Shown in pieces: positions 35,107 through 43,825 of a DNA stretch of 64,000 bases; position 1 is the stretch's first letter; the number at the start of each line of letters is the position of its first letter. The position numbers and the translations under genes are program-made. The notes below the pieces were generated by a model. The model made no database searches. It saw nothing but the letters and a program-made list of their open reading frames with translations, and was not told where the DNA came from. This DNA is from JALOAD01 sp023228995 [NCBI: Candidatus Muiribacterium halophilum]. Its GTDB lineage: Bacteria > Muiribacteriota > Muiribacteriia > Muiribacteriales. The stretch spans positions 1 to 64,000 of the forward strand of contig JALOAD010000005.1 in the NCBI GenBank assembly GCA_023228995.1. The letters are read 5' to 3'.

Positions 35107-35568
35107 ATGATTAATGTTGGAGATAAACTACCTGATTTTAAATTAACTGATCATAAAGGAAATGTTGTTGATTCTAAATCTTTGGCTGGCAAAGGGATTA
35201 TTTTTGGTTTTCATCCTCTTGCTTACACTGGTGTATGTGAAAAACAGATGAAACAGCTTGAAGAAAATTACGATTATTTTAAAAATCTTGGTTATGAGGT
35301 TTTTGGTGTTAGTATTGATACTAGTTTTTCTAAAAACTCTTGGGCTAAACAAATTGATATTAACAATGTAAAAATGTTGGCTGATTTTTGGCCTCATGGT
35401 GGTTTTGCAATTAAGCTTGGAATTTTTAGAGGTAATGAAGGTTTTTCTGAAAGAGCTTGTCTTATTATTAATAAACAAGGAATTGTTAAATGGACTAAAA
35501 TCTATGATATTCCTGAACTTCCTAGTATTGACGAAATTAAAGAACAGGCTAAAAAAGCAACTCTATGA
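35107..35568 (+). CDS. Peroxiredoxin (AhpC/TSA family)
   Basis: 153 aa from the ATG at 35107 (GGAGGTGTT upstream). Thioredoxin-fold peroxidase with the peroxidatic Cys 44 in YTGVCEKQ; the usual PxxxTPxC motif is relaxed to HPLAYTGVC, as seen in some clostridial and archaeal relatives. A second Cys near 118 (SERACLII) could serve as the resolving residue. Removes hydrogen peroxide and organic peroxides. Overlaps the DNA glycosylase by ATGA, pairing peroxide removal with oxidised-base repair. Confidence 0.88.
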   Translation: MINVGDKLPDFKLTDHKGNVVDSKSLAGKGIIFGFHPLAYTGVCEKQMKQLEENYDYFKNLGYEVFGVSIDTSFSKNSWAKQIDINNVKMLADFWPHGGFAIKLGIFRGNEGFSERACLIINKQGIVKWTKIYDIPELPSIDEIKEQAKKATL

Positions 35569-36224
35569 CCTATAATAAGTTTGAAGTTGAAAGAATAAAA
35601 AACATATATAATAATATTAAACCTGATATAATAAATAGAATTTCTGAATTTGAAAATATTTTTAAATTAGGTTCTGAGGAAGATATTATTACTGAACTTA
35701 TATTCTGTGTTTTTACTCCTCAAAGTAAAGCAAGGAAGTGTTGGGAAGCTGTTTGTGACTTGAAAAATAATAATGTTCTTTTCACTGGTAAACCTCAAGA
35801 TATTCTTCCTTATATTAATAGTGTTAGATTTAAAAACAGAAAATCTGAATATGCTTATATTGCTCGGAGTTTTTTTACTGATAATAATGGTTTGTTTAAT
35901 ATTAAAAAAACTTTGCTTGGTTTTGATGATAAAAGAGAATTAAGAAACTATCTTGCAGAAAATATTAAAGGTTATGGTTATAAGGAAGCTAGTCATTTTT
36001 TGAGAAATATAGGTTTTGGAAAAAACCTTGCAATTCTTGATAGACATATATTAAAAAACCTTGTTAAACTTAATATTATTGATGAAATTCCAAAGTCTAT
36101 TAGCAAAAAAAAATATAGTGAAATTGAATTAAAAATTGAAAAATTTTGCAATAAAATTAATATAAGAATGGATTATTTGGATTTAGTACTTTGGTATAGC
36201 GAAGCAGGGGAAATTTTTAAATAA
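35565..36224 (+). CDS. N-glycosylase/DNA lyase, Ogg2 type
   Basis: 219 aa, helix-hairpin-helix GPD fold of the archaeal-type 8-oxoguanine glycosylases. LIFCVFTPQSKARKCWEAV is near the N-terminus, the HhH catalytic Lys is in NIKGYGYKEASHFLRNIG and the catalytic Asp in AILDRHILKNL. It excises 8-oxoguanine and nicks the strand. No iron-sulfur Cys cluster, which separates it from endonuclease III. Translationally coupled to the peroxiredoxin. Confidence 0.88.
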   Translation: MTYNKFEVERIKNIYNNIKPDIINRISEFENIFKLGSEEDIITELIFCVFTPQSKARKCWEAVCDLKNNNVLFTGKPQDILPYINSVRFKNRKSEYAYIARSFFTDNNGLFNIKKTLLGFDDKRELRNYLAENIKGYGYKEASHFLRNIGFGKNLAILDRHILKNLVKLNIIDEIPKSISKKKYSEIELKIEKFCNKINIRMDYLDLVLWYSEAGEIFK

Positions 36225-36304
36225 AACAATTAAAGCAACTTCGTGACATCGTAACAAAGTTGCTAATTAGAAACACAATATAAAACAATTAGCGAATGTT
36301 AAAC

Positions 36305-36325
36305 AAAATGTTCGCCGAACATTTT
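36305..36325. repeat. AAATGTTCGCCGAACATTT palindrome copy
   Basis: Perfect palindromic core with GCGAATG flanking, in the spacer upstream of the PerR-like gene. A separate AGCAACTT/AAGTTGCT hairpin lies just before it (36233-36272). Confidence 0.75.
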
Positions 36326-36452
36326 GACATTCTAAATAGTGATAAAATCACGTTAATTATGGCGAAATCATAAAATGACGAGCCATGCTAATTTCTTTGT
36401 TATAGTTTTTTCTTGTTTGACTTTCAAATAATATTTATGTATTATTATAATA

Positions 36453-36467
36453 TTGTAATGATTACAT
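36453..36467. promoter_or_regulatory. Candidate PerR/Fur box
   Basis: TTGTAATGATTACAT, containing a perfect 6-1-6 palindrome (TGTAAT-G-ATTACA). It agrees with the PerR consensus TTATAATNATTATAA at 12 of 15 positions by my count. It sits about 30 bp upstream of the PerR-like start, consistent with autoregulation and control of the whole downstream cluster. Confidence 0.65.
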
Positions 36468-36496
36468 TGTTGATATAAGTAAGATAAGAGGTATAA

Positions 36497-36907
36497 ATGA
36501 TTAATATTAAAAAAATACTTGAAGAAAAAGGTGTTAAACCTTCACATCAGAGAATAACTATAATGAAGTTTATGCTTGAAAATAAAATTCACCCTACTGT
36601 TGAAGTTATTTATGAAAATATTATTAAAGAACTTCCAACTCTTTCAAGAACTACTGTTTATAATACTTTAAAACTATTTGAATTAAATGGTCTTGTACAG
36701 CCTATAAACACTGGGGATTCTGAATTACATTATGATATTACATTAGACCTTCATGCTCATTTTAAATGTATTGAGTGTAATGATATTTTTGATATTGATA
36801 TTGTAAATAATGATTTTTTAGACAAAGTTAAAGATGATGGATTTAATATTTTAGATACACAAATATATTTTAGAGGAATATGTCCTAAATGCAAGGAGAA
36901 AAAATGA
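36497..36907 (+). CDS. Fur-family regulator, PerR-like
   Basis: 136 aa. N-terminal winged helix (GVKPSHQRITIMKFMLENKIHPTVEVIYENI, LSRTTVYNTLKLFELNGLV) and C-terminal dimer domain with the metal site DLHAHFKCIECNDIFD and a second CPKC pair, forming the structural zinc site. The gene leads a cluster of peroxide and superoxide defence genes, so a PerR (peroxide-sensing) role is likelier than Fur or Zur. The stop overlaps the next gene by ATGA. Confidence 0.87.
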   Translation: MINIKKILEEKGVKPSHQRITIMKFMLENKIHPTVEVIYENIIKELPTLSRTTVYNTLKLFELNGLVQPINTGDSELHYDITLDLHAHFKCIECNDIFDIDIVNNDFLDKVKDDGFNILDTQIYFRGICPKCKEKK

Positions 36908-37416
36908 ATTTCGAAGCTCTTCATAAATTAAATTATGGTTTGTATATTGTAAGCTCAGGCAAAGATAATAATTATAATGGTTGTATTGTAAACACTGTTT
37001 TTCAAATTACATCTGATCCGGCTACAATTGCGGTTTCTGTTAATAAAAAAAATTTAACTAATAAATTCATGGTTGATTCAGGTAAATTTACTGTTTCTAT
37101 ACTTACTGAATCTGCTCCAATGACTTTTATTGGTCCTTTTGGATTTAGATGCGGAAGCGAAATTGATAAATTTGAAAATGTTAAATACAATAAAGGTAAA
37201 AATAGTATTCCTTATTTAACTGAACATGTTTGCGGTTTTATTGAAGCTGATATTGTTAATAGTGTTGATGTTGGAACTCATACTCTTTTTATCGGTCAAA
37301 TTACTAATATGGATGTTATTTCAGTAGATAAACCAATGACTTATGCTTATTATCACGAAGTCAAAAAAGGTAAAACTCCTGAAAAAGCAGCTACATTTAT
37401 AAAGGGTGAAAAGTAA
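36904..37416 (+). CDS. Flavin reductase-like protein (FMN-binding)
   Basis: 170 aa from 36904 (AAGGAG upstream). Split-barrel flavin reductase fold: LHKLNYGLYIVSSGKDNNYNGCIVNTVFQITSDPATIAVSVNKKN, VSILTESAP, PFGFRCGSEIDKF, FIEADIVNSVDVGTHTLFIGQI. It resembles the N-terminal half of high-molecular-weight rubredoxin, which reduces rubredoxin with NAD(P)H. A separate rubredoxin gene lies downstream, so it may supply electrons to it. It may also act with the superoxide reductase. Confidence 0.82.
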   Translation: MNFEALHKLNYGLYIVSSGKDNNYNGCIVNTVFQITSDPATIAVSVNKKNLTNKFMVDSGKFTVSILTESAPMTFIGPFGFRCGSEIDKFENVKYNKGKNSIPYLTEHVCGFIEADIVNSVDVGTHTLFIGQITNMDVISVDKPMTYAYYHEVKKGKTPEKAATFIKGEK

Positions 37417-37435
37417 AAAAAATGGAGGATTTGTT

Positions 37436-37816
37436 ATGACTAAGATCAATGAAATTTACAAATGTGAAAAATGTGGAAATATCGTAGAAATGGTTCATGG
37501 CGGACCTGGTGAACTAGTTTGTTGTGAAGTTCCTATGATTAAAATGGAAGAAAAAACAGCTGAAATGAAACTTGAAAAACATGTTCCTATGATTACAGTA
37601 AAAGACAATCAAGTAACTGTATTTGTTGGTAGCACTGAACATCCTATGCTTGATAATCATTATATAGAATGGATTGAAATTCTTGCTGATAATAAAGTTT
37701 ATAGAAAACACCTTAAACCTGGTGAAAAACCTGAAGCTGTTTTTAATATTAAAGCTTCTAAAATAACTGCAAGAGAATATTGTAATATTCACGGACTTTG
37801 GGTATCGGAGGCTTAA
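37436..37816 (+). CDS. dfx: Desulfoferrodoxin (superoxide reductase, 2Fe type)
   Basis: 126 aa from 37436 (GGAGGATTT upstream). The N-terminal desulforedoxin site has Cys 10, 13, 29 and 30 (YKCEKCGN, LVCCEVP). The C-terminal SOR domain has the His/Cys ligands in EKHVPMITV, GSTEHPMLDNHYIEWIE and EYCNIHGLW. It reduces superoxide to peroxide without making oxygen, typical of anaerobes, with electrons from rubredoxin. Confidence 0.95.
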   Translation: MTKINEIYKCEKCGNIVEMVHGGPGELVCCEVPMIKMEEKTAEMKLEKHVPMITVKDNQVTVFVGSTEHPMLDNHYIEWIEILADNKVYRKHLKPGEKPEAVFNIKASKITAREYCNIHGLWVSEA

Positions 37817-37817
37817 T

Positions 37818-38327
37818 ATGTTAAGTAAAAAAATGGAAAAAGCAATTAATGATCAAATAAATGCAGAACTTTTCTCTGCTTATCTTTATCTTTCAATGTC
37901 AGCTTATTTTGCTCAAAAAGGTCTTCCAGGATTTGCAAGTTGGATGCATGTGCAGTATCAAGAAGAAACTTTTCATGCTGAAAAATTTTTTAATCATATA
38001 TTAGAAAGAGGTGGAAGTATTGAACTTCAACCGATTGAAAAACCTGTTAATACATGGAAAGATACAATGCATGTATTTACGGAAACTTTAAAGCATGAGG
38101 AATATGTGACAAAAAGAATAAATGATCTTGTTGATCTTGCTATTAAAGAAAAAGATCATGCTTCTAATAGTTTTTTACAGTGGTATGTTAATGAACAGGT
38201 TGAAGAAGAAGATTCAGTAAATGATATTATCAACAAACTTAATCTGATTGGAAATCAAGCTGGAAATCTTTTTATGCTAGATAAAGAAATGGGTAATAGA
38301 GTTTTTACTCCACCAACAGCAGTATAA
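37818..38327 (+). CDS. Ferritin
   Basis: 169-aa four-helix iron-storage protein with ferroxidase ligands in QINAELFSAYLYLSMSAYF, QYQEETFHAEKFFNHI and ASNSFLQWYVNEQVEEE. Same length as prokaryotic non-haem ferritins (FtnA). It stores iron as a mineral and removes the Fe(II) that would drive Fenton chemistry, which fits the cluster. Starts 1 bp after the superoxide reductase stop. Confidence 0.93.
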   Translation: MLSKKMEKAINDQINAELFSAYLYLSMSAYFAQKGLPGFASWMHVQYQEETFHAEKFFNHILERGGSIELQPIEKPVNTWKDTMHVFTETLKHEEYVTKRINDLVDLAIKEKDHASNSFLQWYVNEQVEEEDSVNDIINKLNLIGNQAGNLFMLDKEMGNRVFTPPTAV

Positions 38328-38343
38328 AAATTCTGGAGGATTA

Positions 38344-38838
38344 ATGAAGTATAATGCTTATGAAATAATTGAAATGGCTAAAAAAATGGAAAGAAATGCA
38401 GCTTTGTTTTATGAAAAAGCTTCACAACAAGTTGAAAATCAAAAAGTTAAAAATTTACTTTCTGACTTAGCTAAAATGGAAAAAGTTCATGAAGTTGTTT
38501 TTGATGATTTAAAAAATCTTTTTAGCGATGCTGAATGGGCAAATATGAATATAAGTTCAGATAATGAAATGCTTCGTTATCTTGAATCAATGGCTGATGT
38601 TATAGTATTTAATTGGAAAATGGATGAAAAAGAAATAGGAAATATGTCAGATATTGATTATGTTTTTCGTTTTGCAATAGGTAAAGAAAAAGAAAGCGTT
38701 CTTTATTATATGGGTATTAAACAGCTTGTACCAGAAACTTTAGGTAAAGATAAGATTGAAGAAATAATTAAAGAAGAAATGAAACATGTTGCTATATTAA
38801 GTGATGTATGGAAACAGTATTCAAAAAAAAGCAATTAA
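38344..38838 (+). CDS. Ferritin-like/rubrerythrin-type diiron protein
   Basis: 164 aa. Two-helix repeats with the diiron pattern [16 protein letters not shown] (E..) and [13 protein letters not shown] (ExxH), then [16 protein letters not shown] and [14 protein letters not shown], matching the erythrin/YciE group without a rubredoxin tail. Likely peroxidase or iron-binding. GGAGGATT precedes the start. Confidence 0.82.
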   Translation: MKYNAYEIIEMAKKMERNAALFYEKASQQVENQKVKNLLSDLAKMEKVHEVVFDDLKNLFSDAEWANMNISSDNEMLRYLESMADVIVFNWKMDEKEIGNMSDIDYVFRFAIGKEKESVLYYMGIKQLVPETLGKDKIEEIIKEEMKHVAILSDVWKQYSKKSN

Positions 38839-38861
38839 TAAAAAAAGCGGAGGATTTTAAA

Positions 38862-39020
38862 ATGGAAAAATATGTATGCACAGTTTGTGGTTACATTTAT
38901 GACCCAGCAGTAGGAGATCCTGATAATGGTGTTACTGCTAACACTAAGTGGGAAGATGTTCCAGCTGAATGGGTTTGTCCTGTTTGTGGAGTTGGTAAAG
39001 ATCTTTTTGAAAAAGAATAA
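38862..39020 (+). CDS. Rubredoxin
   Basis: 52 aa from 38862 (GGAGGATTTTAAA upstream). A longer frame from 38808 would overlap the previous gene and is rejected. The Fe(Cys)4 site is in [10 protein letters not shown] and WVCPVCG (Cys 6, 9, 39, 42). Electron carrier for the superoxide reductase and rubrerythrin in this cluster. Confidence 0.96.
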   Translation: MEKYVCTVCGYIYDPAVGDPDNGVTANTKWEDVPAEWVCPVCGVGKDLFEKE

Positions 39021-39031
39021 GGAGAAAAATT

Positions 39032-39286
39032 ATGGAAAAAAATGTTATTTTAATATTAATTGATTCAAGAAAAGATTCAGCTGTTAAAGTACAAAAAATA
39101 TTAACTGAATGGGGTTGTCTTGTAAAAACAAGATTAGGTCTTCATGAAGGCGTTTTATCAAATTGTTCTGATCATGGTCTATTGTTTCTTGAAATGGTTG
39201 GTGAAAAAGAAAAGCACGAACAGATTAAAAACTTGTTGGACAATCTTCCTGGAGTAAATGCAAAACTAGTTTCATTAGAAGTTTAA
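39032..39286 (+). CDS. TM1266/iron-only hydrogenase system regulator-like protein
   Basis: 84-aa ACT-like fold: ILILIDSRKDSAVKVQKILTEWGCLVKTRLGLHEG, LLFLEMVGEKEKHEQIKNLLDNLPGVNAKLVSLEV. Family members are placed next to [FeFe]-hydrogenase maturation genes in other anaerobes, but no hydrogenase gene is present here. Its regulatory role is inferred from fold only. Here it sits between rubredoxin and rubrerythrin genes. Confidence 0.75.
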   Translation: MEKNVILILIDSRKDSAVKVQKILTEWGCLVKTRLGLHEGVLSNCSDHGLLFLEMVGEKEKHEQIKNLLDNLPGVNAKLVSLEV

Positions 39287-39329
39287 TTAAGTCATAGTAT
39301 TATAAAATAATAACGGAGGATTTAGTTTA

Positions 39330-39908
39330 ATGAAAAGTGTTAAAGGAACAAATACAGAAAAAAATCTGCTTAAAGCATTTGCAGGTGAATCTCAGGCAAG
39401 AAACAGATATACTTATTTTGCAAGTGTTGCAAGAAAAGAAGGTTTTAGACAAATAGAAGGAATTTTTTTAGAAACAGCTGATAATGAAAAAGAACATGCA
39501 AAAAGATTTTTTAAATATTTAGAAGATGGTGAAAATCTTGAAATAACTGCAATGTATCCAGCTGGTAAAATTGGCAGCACTGTTGAAAATCTTAAAGCTG
39601 CAGCTTGTGGCGAAAACGAAGAATGGACTGAACTTTATCCAGCATTTGCACAGGAAGCTGAAAAAGAAGGTTTTCCTGAAATAGCTCAGTGTTTTAAATC
39701 AATTGCGAAAGTTGAAAAACATCATGAAGAAAGATATACAAAACTAGCTGCAAATATCGAAAATGGTTCTGTTTATAAAAAAGATCAAAAGGTTTTATGG
39801 AAATGCAGAAATTGTGGTTATGTCCATGAAGGCGTTACAGCTATTGAAAAATGCCCAGCTTGTATACATCCACAAGAACATTTTGAAATGCTTTGCGATA
39901 ATTTTTAA
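39330..39908 (+). CDS. rbr: Rubrerythrin
   Basis: 192 aa. Diiron four-helix domain ([48 protein letters not shown]) plus a C-terminal rubredoxin domain ([23 protein letters not shown]). Reduces hydrogen peroxide with electrons from rubredoxin in anaerobes. Last gene before a strong terminator. Confidence 0.95.
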   Translation: MKSVKGTNTEKNLLKAFAGESQARNRYTYFASVARKEGFRQIEGIFLETADNEKEHAKRFFKYLEDGENLEITAMYPAGKIGSTVENLKAAACGENEEWTELYPAFAQEAEKEGFPEIAQCFKSIAKVEKHHEERYTKLAANIENGSVYKKDQKVLWKCRNCGYVHEGVTAIEKCPACIHPQEHFEMLCDNF

Positions 39909-39924
39909 TTTTTAACAATTACAA

Positions 39925-39950
39925 AAAGAGCTCCTAGGAGCTCTTTTTTT
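39925..39950. terminator. Bidirectional terminator
   Basis: Perfect palindrome AAAGAGCTC-CTAG-GAGCTCTTT with a T-run after it and an A-run before it, between the convergent rubrerythrin and mechanosensitive channel genes. It should stop transcription from both sides. Confidence 0.92.
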
Positions 39951-39964
39951 TTATTCTATTATAT

Positions 39965-41422
39965 CTATTTAATTCCAAACAGTTTTTTAAATTTTCTAAA
40001 AAGTGTCTGCTTCATTATTTCTTGTTTTTCAGTGTTTCCAATGTTTTTATCACTTTTAATTCTTTCATCAAATATTTTTTCAACCTGACTAATTATAATA
40101 GGTTCTTTTTCACATATAACAGAAAAACCTTCTCTATCTATTTCAAGAAGTACAGCTGAATTTTCGACCCTTACAGTTGCATTTCTCTTCTCATCAGTAA
40201 GAAGTCCAAATTCTCCAAAAAATTCTCCCTTATGAAGTTGGGCAATTTTACTTGAATTTTTAAATATTGAAACTTCCCCTTCTATTATAAAAAACATAGT
40301 TCTGCCAATATCTCCTTCTTTGCATATAACAGCACCTTTATAAAAAGTATCTATATGAGAAAACTCTATTAATAAATATAAATTGTCAATACTTGTTCCA
40401 TCGAAAAGTTCAACTTGTTTAATAAGCTCAACAGCTTTTTTATACTCTTCATTTTTTTTAGAATTATCTTTTTCAACATCTTTGTTAATAACTGTCCGTA
40501 TCGGAAAAGGTATTTCAATATCAAATTTTTTAAATTGATACCATATAGCAGAATAAACCTGATCAATTATATTTCTACCAACTGCAAATTCTGGAACTGT
40601 AAAAGTTATTAAATAAACTATAGATGAATCTCCATAATGCTTTAATCTAACAGAAGGAGGTGGATTTTTTAATACAGAATTATTTTTAGCAAGAACTTCA
40701 TTTATTGCTTTTTTTACTTTAAGAGGTGGTATTGCATAACTAACACCAATATCAATATATTTTGTTACTGATCTAACAGGTTTACTCATATTTACAACAC
40801 TATTGCCTGATATTTTAGAATTTGGAATATGAACAAAATAATTATCAAATGTCATTACTTTAACATATCTCCAATTTATCTCATAAACCTGTCCTACTCT
40901 ACCATCTATTTCAAGCCAATCACCAATATTAAAAGGTTTTTCAACATTTATTATTATACCAGATATTATATTTCCTATTGTATCCTGAAGAGCAAGACCT
41001 AATACAGCAGTAAGAATCGCTGAATGTGTGAGAAGTCCCATTAGATTAAATTCAAATACATATTTAAGAAAAATAACCATGAAAATAACTGAAAATACAA
41101 TTCTAACCAAATCTCTTATAAATCTATTTGCTTCTATATTTTTTGATTTTTTAAAATAATTAGATAAAAGTTCATCCTGAATCCTATATATAATCATTCC
41201 ATAAACAAGTATCTGAACACCAACAAAAACCTTAAATACATTATTATCATTTATAAAATGTATTTTAAGATAATGACATAAAGTTATTATAAGTACAAAA
41301 CTAAAAAAATCTAAAATATGTTTAATATAAAAATTTTTTATTATTAAAAATCTAAAAATCTGCAATACAATAAGAAGTATAGGAATTGTAAAATAAATAT
41401 TGAAAATAAGTTTTTCTGACAT
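39965..41422 (-). CDS. MscS-type mechanosensitive channel with cyclic-nucleotide-binding domain
   Basis: 485 aa. Four to five membrane helices in residues 1-160, the MscS pore-lining helix (LMGLLTHSAILTAVLGLALQDTIGNIISGI) and beta domain (PFNIGDWLEIDGRVGQVYEINWRYVKVMTFDNYFVHIPNS). At about 340-455 a cNMP-binding domain follows (GAVICKEGDIGRTMFFIIEGEVSIF, GEFFGEFGLLTDEKRNATVRV), the bCNG type. The predicted role is osmotic release or ligand-modulated ion flux in the cytoplasmic membrane. Confidence 0.88.
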   Translation of the reverse strand: MSEKLIFNIYFTIPILLIVLQIFRFLIIKNFYIKHILDFFSFVLIITLCHYLKIHFINDNNVFKVFVGVQILVYGMIIYRIQDELLSNYFKKSKNIEANRFIRDLVRIVFSVIFMVIFLKYVFEFNLMGLLTHSAILTAVLGLALQDTIGNIISGIIINVEKPFNIGDWLEIDGRVGQVYEINWRYVKVMTFDNYFVHIPNSKISGNSVVNMSKPVRSVTKYIDIGVSYAIPPLKVKKAINEVLAKNNSVLKNPPPSVRLKHYGDSSIVYLITFTVPEFAVGRNIIDQVYSAIWYQFKKFDIEIPFPIRTVINKDVEKDNSKKNEEYKKAVELIKQVELFDGTSIDNLYLLIEFSHIDTFYKGAVICKEGDIGRTMFFIIEGEVSIFKNSSKIAQLHKGEFFGEFGLLTDEKRNATVRVENSAVLLEIDREGFSVICEKEPIIISQVEKIFDERIKSDKNIGNTEKQEIMKQTLFRKFKKLFGIK

Positions 41423-41444
41423 AGGGTTAAATCCTTTGGTTTTT

Positions 41445-41861
41445 TTATTTAATTACATGCAATCCAAGTTTTTCGTCAAATCTTCTTTCAAGAGTTTCAT
41501 TAAATACTCTAAGATAAACTTCCAGAGTAACAGATACTTCTGCTTCCGTAACATGCCCACCAATAACTTTCATGTTTTTGTCAGAAAGCATAGCATGCAT
41601 ATGTACAAAAGGCAATTTTTCTTTTAATGTAACATTACCATTTATATTAAGAACTTCAAGTGCTTCATTAAAATCATTTATAGTATATCGTCTTGTAACA
41701 GTATTATAATGACCAATTGAGGCAAAATTAAAAGCTCCTATTCCAGAAAAAACTCCAGAATTAATATTTTTTTGAATACAGAAATTTGTAAAATTCTCAA
41801 TAACCTTGTCACCAGGTTCAAAAACAAGATAATAACCACCAGTAAATTCTTTAGCCCTCAT
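41445..41861 (-). CDS. PPC/DUF296-domain DNA-binding-like protein
   Basis: 138 aa from the ATG at 41861 (GGAGG upstream). PCC/AHL-type domain: YYLVFEPGDKVIENFTNFCIQKNINSGVFSGIGAFNFASIGHYN and PFVHMHAMLSDKNMKVIGGHVTEAEVSVTLEVYL. The HxH and GGH residues bind a metal in structural homologues. Bacterial members are small trimeric proteins of unknown function. Confidence 0.82.
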   Translation of the reverse strand: MRAKEFTGGYYLVFEPGDKVIENFTNFCIQKNINSGVFSGIGAFNFASIGHYNTVTRRYTINDFNEALEVLNINGNVTLKEKLPFVHMHAMLSDKNMKVIGGHVTEAEVSVTLEVYLRVFNETLERRFDEKLGLHVIK

Positions 41862-41874
41862 AAAAACCTCCATT

Positions 41875-42006
41875 AAAAATGTTAACTGAACATTTTTGTG
41901 CGAAATAGCGAATTAGCGAGATTGCGAAATGGATTTAAAAAAATTTCCTTTTCTATTATTCCATCTCTTCCCACTTCACCATTTTACTCTTTCACCACTT
42001 CACACA
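41875..42006. repeat. Composite octamer/palindrome element, best copy
   Basis: AAATGTTAACTGAACATTT core (41876-41896), then four G-strand octamers GCGAAATA GCGAATTA GCGAGATT GCGAAATG, and at 41960-42006 the complementary octamers (ACTTCACC ATTTTACT CTTTCACC ACTTCACA). The arms could fold into a long imperfect hairpin. It fills the whole spacer between two minus-strand genes. Confidence 0.75.
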
Positions 42007-42028
42007 TTTTCAACTGCTTCTCTAATTA

Positions 42029-43162
42029 TTAATTAATTTTATGTATTTTCTTCCATATTTTGAAAAAGCTATTTATCATACTACGATTTATATAAATATG
42101 AATAGAAACTCTAACAAATTCAGTATTAGGAATTGTACGAATGATTATACCATGTCTATAAAATTTATCTACTATTTGCTCATTAGTATATTTAGAAGAT
42201 TTAAAAGCCAATAAAAAGGAATCTGTATTTTTTATTTCAATATTATTTTCTTTTGCCATTTTTAAAAAATATTCTTTATTAGAATTATTCTGTTTTAAAG
42301 CATTGTCAAAACCTATTTTCTTTTTAATAAATTTATAAGTCTGTACAAAACCTATTTCGCCATTAAAATTATTAGCATGATTAGACATATCACTAATATT
42401 ACCTGTAAAACTTATATTATCAGGAGTTTCAAAAGTTTTTGTCGCAAAATAATTAAGACAAACAGGAGAACATTTTTGCAATGCATTTTGAGATGGAATT
42501 ATAAAAGCCAAACCTCTTGGACTTAAAAACCATTTATGAGTAGTCCAAACATACATATCAGAACAATTAACAACACTTTTAAGATTCCAAGTTATATTTC
42601 CAATAGATTGAGCTCCATCAACAATAAAAAATACATCTTTTTCTTTACATAAAGAATAAAGTCCTTTTATATCATTAACTTTACCATCAATATAACTTAC
42701 ATGAGAAACTGCAAAAGCATGTATTTTTTGCTCTGTTATTATTTTTTGAGCATGTTCTATACTATCAGCCCAAATTATTTCACATTCATATTTTTTAACA
42801 CAACAAATTGCTGCAAGCACAACAGTTTTAAACTCATTTTTTAAAAGAAGTATTTTATCATTTTTTTTAAATGGAAACATATTAAAACTAAAATTAAGAC
42901 CTTCTGAAATTGAAGCAACTTTTATTGTATCATTATAATTAACACCCATTTCCTCGATAATAAGTTTTAATTTTTCATTATAAAGATTTATAAATTTGAA
43001 ATAATCAGGATGAGAACCACCATATTTAAAAACTCTATTTAAATGTCTATGTAAAACCTTATAAGTATTTCTTGGAAAAAGTCCCTCTGAACCTGTATTA
43101 AAATAAAGACTTTTTTTTAAAGCTGGAAAACTGTCTTTTAAAGCTTTGGTATTAAAATCCAT
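42029..43162 (-). CDS. Class V aminotransferase-like PLP enzyme
   Basis: 377 aa, cysteine desulfurase/isopenicillin-epimerase-like fold. Asp 182 in FIVDGAQSIG contacts the pyridine nitrogen and Lys 210 in YVWTTHKWFLSPRG is the Schiff-base lysine. Small GSEGLFPRN loop at the N-terminus. Substrate unknown. The stop and the upstream rfaE2 stop-start region share one base at 43162, so it is co-transcribed with heptose adenylyltransferase. Confidence 0.83.
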   Translation of the reverse strand: MDFNTKALKDSFPALKKSLYFNTGSEGLFPRNTYKVLHRHLNRVFKYGGSHPDYFKFINLYNEKLKLIIEEMGVNYNDTIKVASISEGLNFSFNMFPFKKNDKILLLKNEFKTVVLAAICCVKKYECEIIWADSIEHAQKIITEQKIHAFAVSHVSYIDGKVNDIKGLYSLCKEKDVFFIVDGAQSIGNITWNLKSVVNCSDMYVWTTHKWFLSPRGLAFIIPSQNALQKCSPVCLNYFATKTFETPDNISFTGNISDMSNHANNFNGEIGFVQTYKFIKKKIGFDNALKQNNSNKEYFLKMAKENNIEIKNTDSFLLAFKSSKYTNEQIVDKFYRHGIIIRTIPNTEFVRVSIHIYINRSMINSFFKIWKKIHKIN

Positions 43163-43623
43163 TAAATTTCACCTCTTATCTTTGCAATAATATCTGAGGT
43201 TGAATAGCCTTCAAGAAAAGGAATAACTTCAACTCTTCCACCATATTTTTCAACAATATCCCTACCAACAATGTTTTTTGGAGTATAATCTCCACCTTTT
43301 ACAAGAATATGCGGAAAAACTGCATCTATAAGTTCATACGGAGTATCTTCATCAAATAAAATAACCTCATCAACTCCTTTAATTCCTTCAAGCACAAGTT
43401 TTCTTGCAATCTCATTATTTATAGGTCTATTCTTTCCTTTAAGTTTTTTAACCGAAGTATCTGAGTTAAGACCTATTACAAAATAATCTCCTAAATCAGA
43501 AGCTTTTCTAAGATAATCAACATGACCTGCATGTAATATATCAAAGCATCCATTGGTAAAAACTATTTTTTTACCACTATTTCTAATTTTTTCCATTTTT
43601 TCAGCAATTTCAAAATATTCCAT
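43162..43623 (-). CDS. rfaE2: D-glycero-beta-D-manno-heptose 1-phosphate adenylyltransferase
   Basis: 153 aa, stand-alone C-terminal domain of HldE. Nucleotidyltransferase signature FTNGCFDILHAGHVDYLRKA and the second motif GLNSDTSVKKLKGKNRPI, ending with YSTSDIIAKI (ISTT-type). Makes ADP-heptose for LPS core. The kinase domain is a separate gene (45362-46360), so the bifunctional HldE is split here. Confidence 0.93.
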   Translation of the reverse strand: MEYFEIAEKMEKIRNSGKKIVFTNGCFDILHAGHVDYLRKASDLGDYFVIGLNSDTSVKKLKGKNRPINNEIARKLVLEGIKGVDEVILFDEDTPYELIDAVFPHILVKGGDYTPKNIVGRDIVEKYGGRVEVIPFLEGYSTSDIIAKIRGEI

Positions 43624-43642
43624 AAAAACTCCCAGTTAAACG

Positions 43643-43661
43643 AAATGTTCAGTGAACATTT
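43643..43661. repeat. AAATGTTCAGTGAACATTT palindrome copy
   Basis: Perfect copy of the core in the leader region upstream of rfaE2. Confidence 0.8.
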
Positions 43662-43825
43662 TGTTTAATTAACATAGCATAGCCATAATTAACATGATTT
43701 CATTATAATATAATGAAATCCCTAATTGAATCCTCTGAATAATTATACTAAATTTTTGATTATTTTGTGAGGAAAGTTTTTTTATTATTATTTTTTGAAA
43801 TCTTTTGTCCTTTTTGTCTATTTTT

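Noticed and set aside
36233-36272. AGCAACTT/AAGTTGCT hairpin as terminator of the peroxiredoxin-Ogg2 transcript
   Set aside because: The loop is large (about 20 nt) and no U-tract follows; may be just another short repeat.
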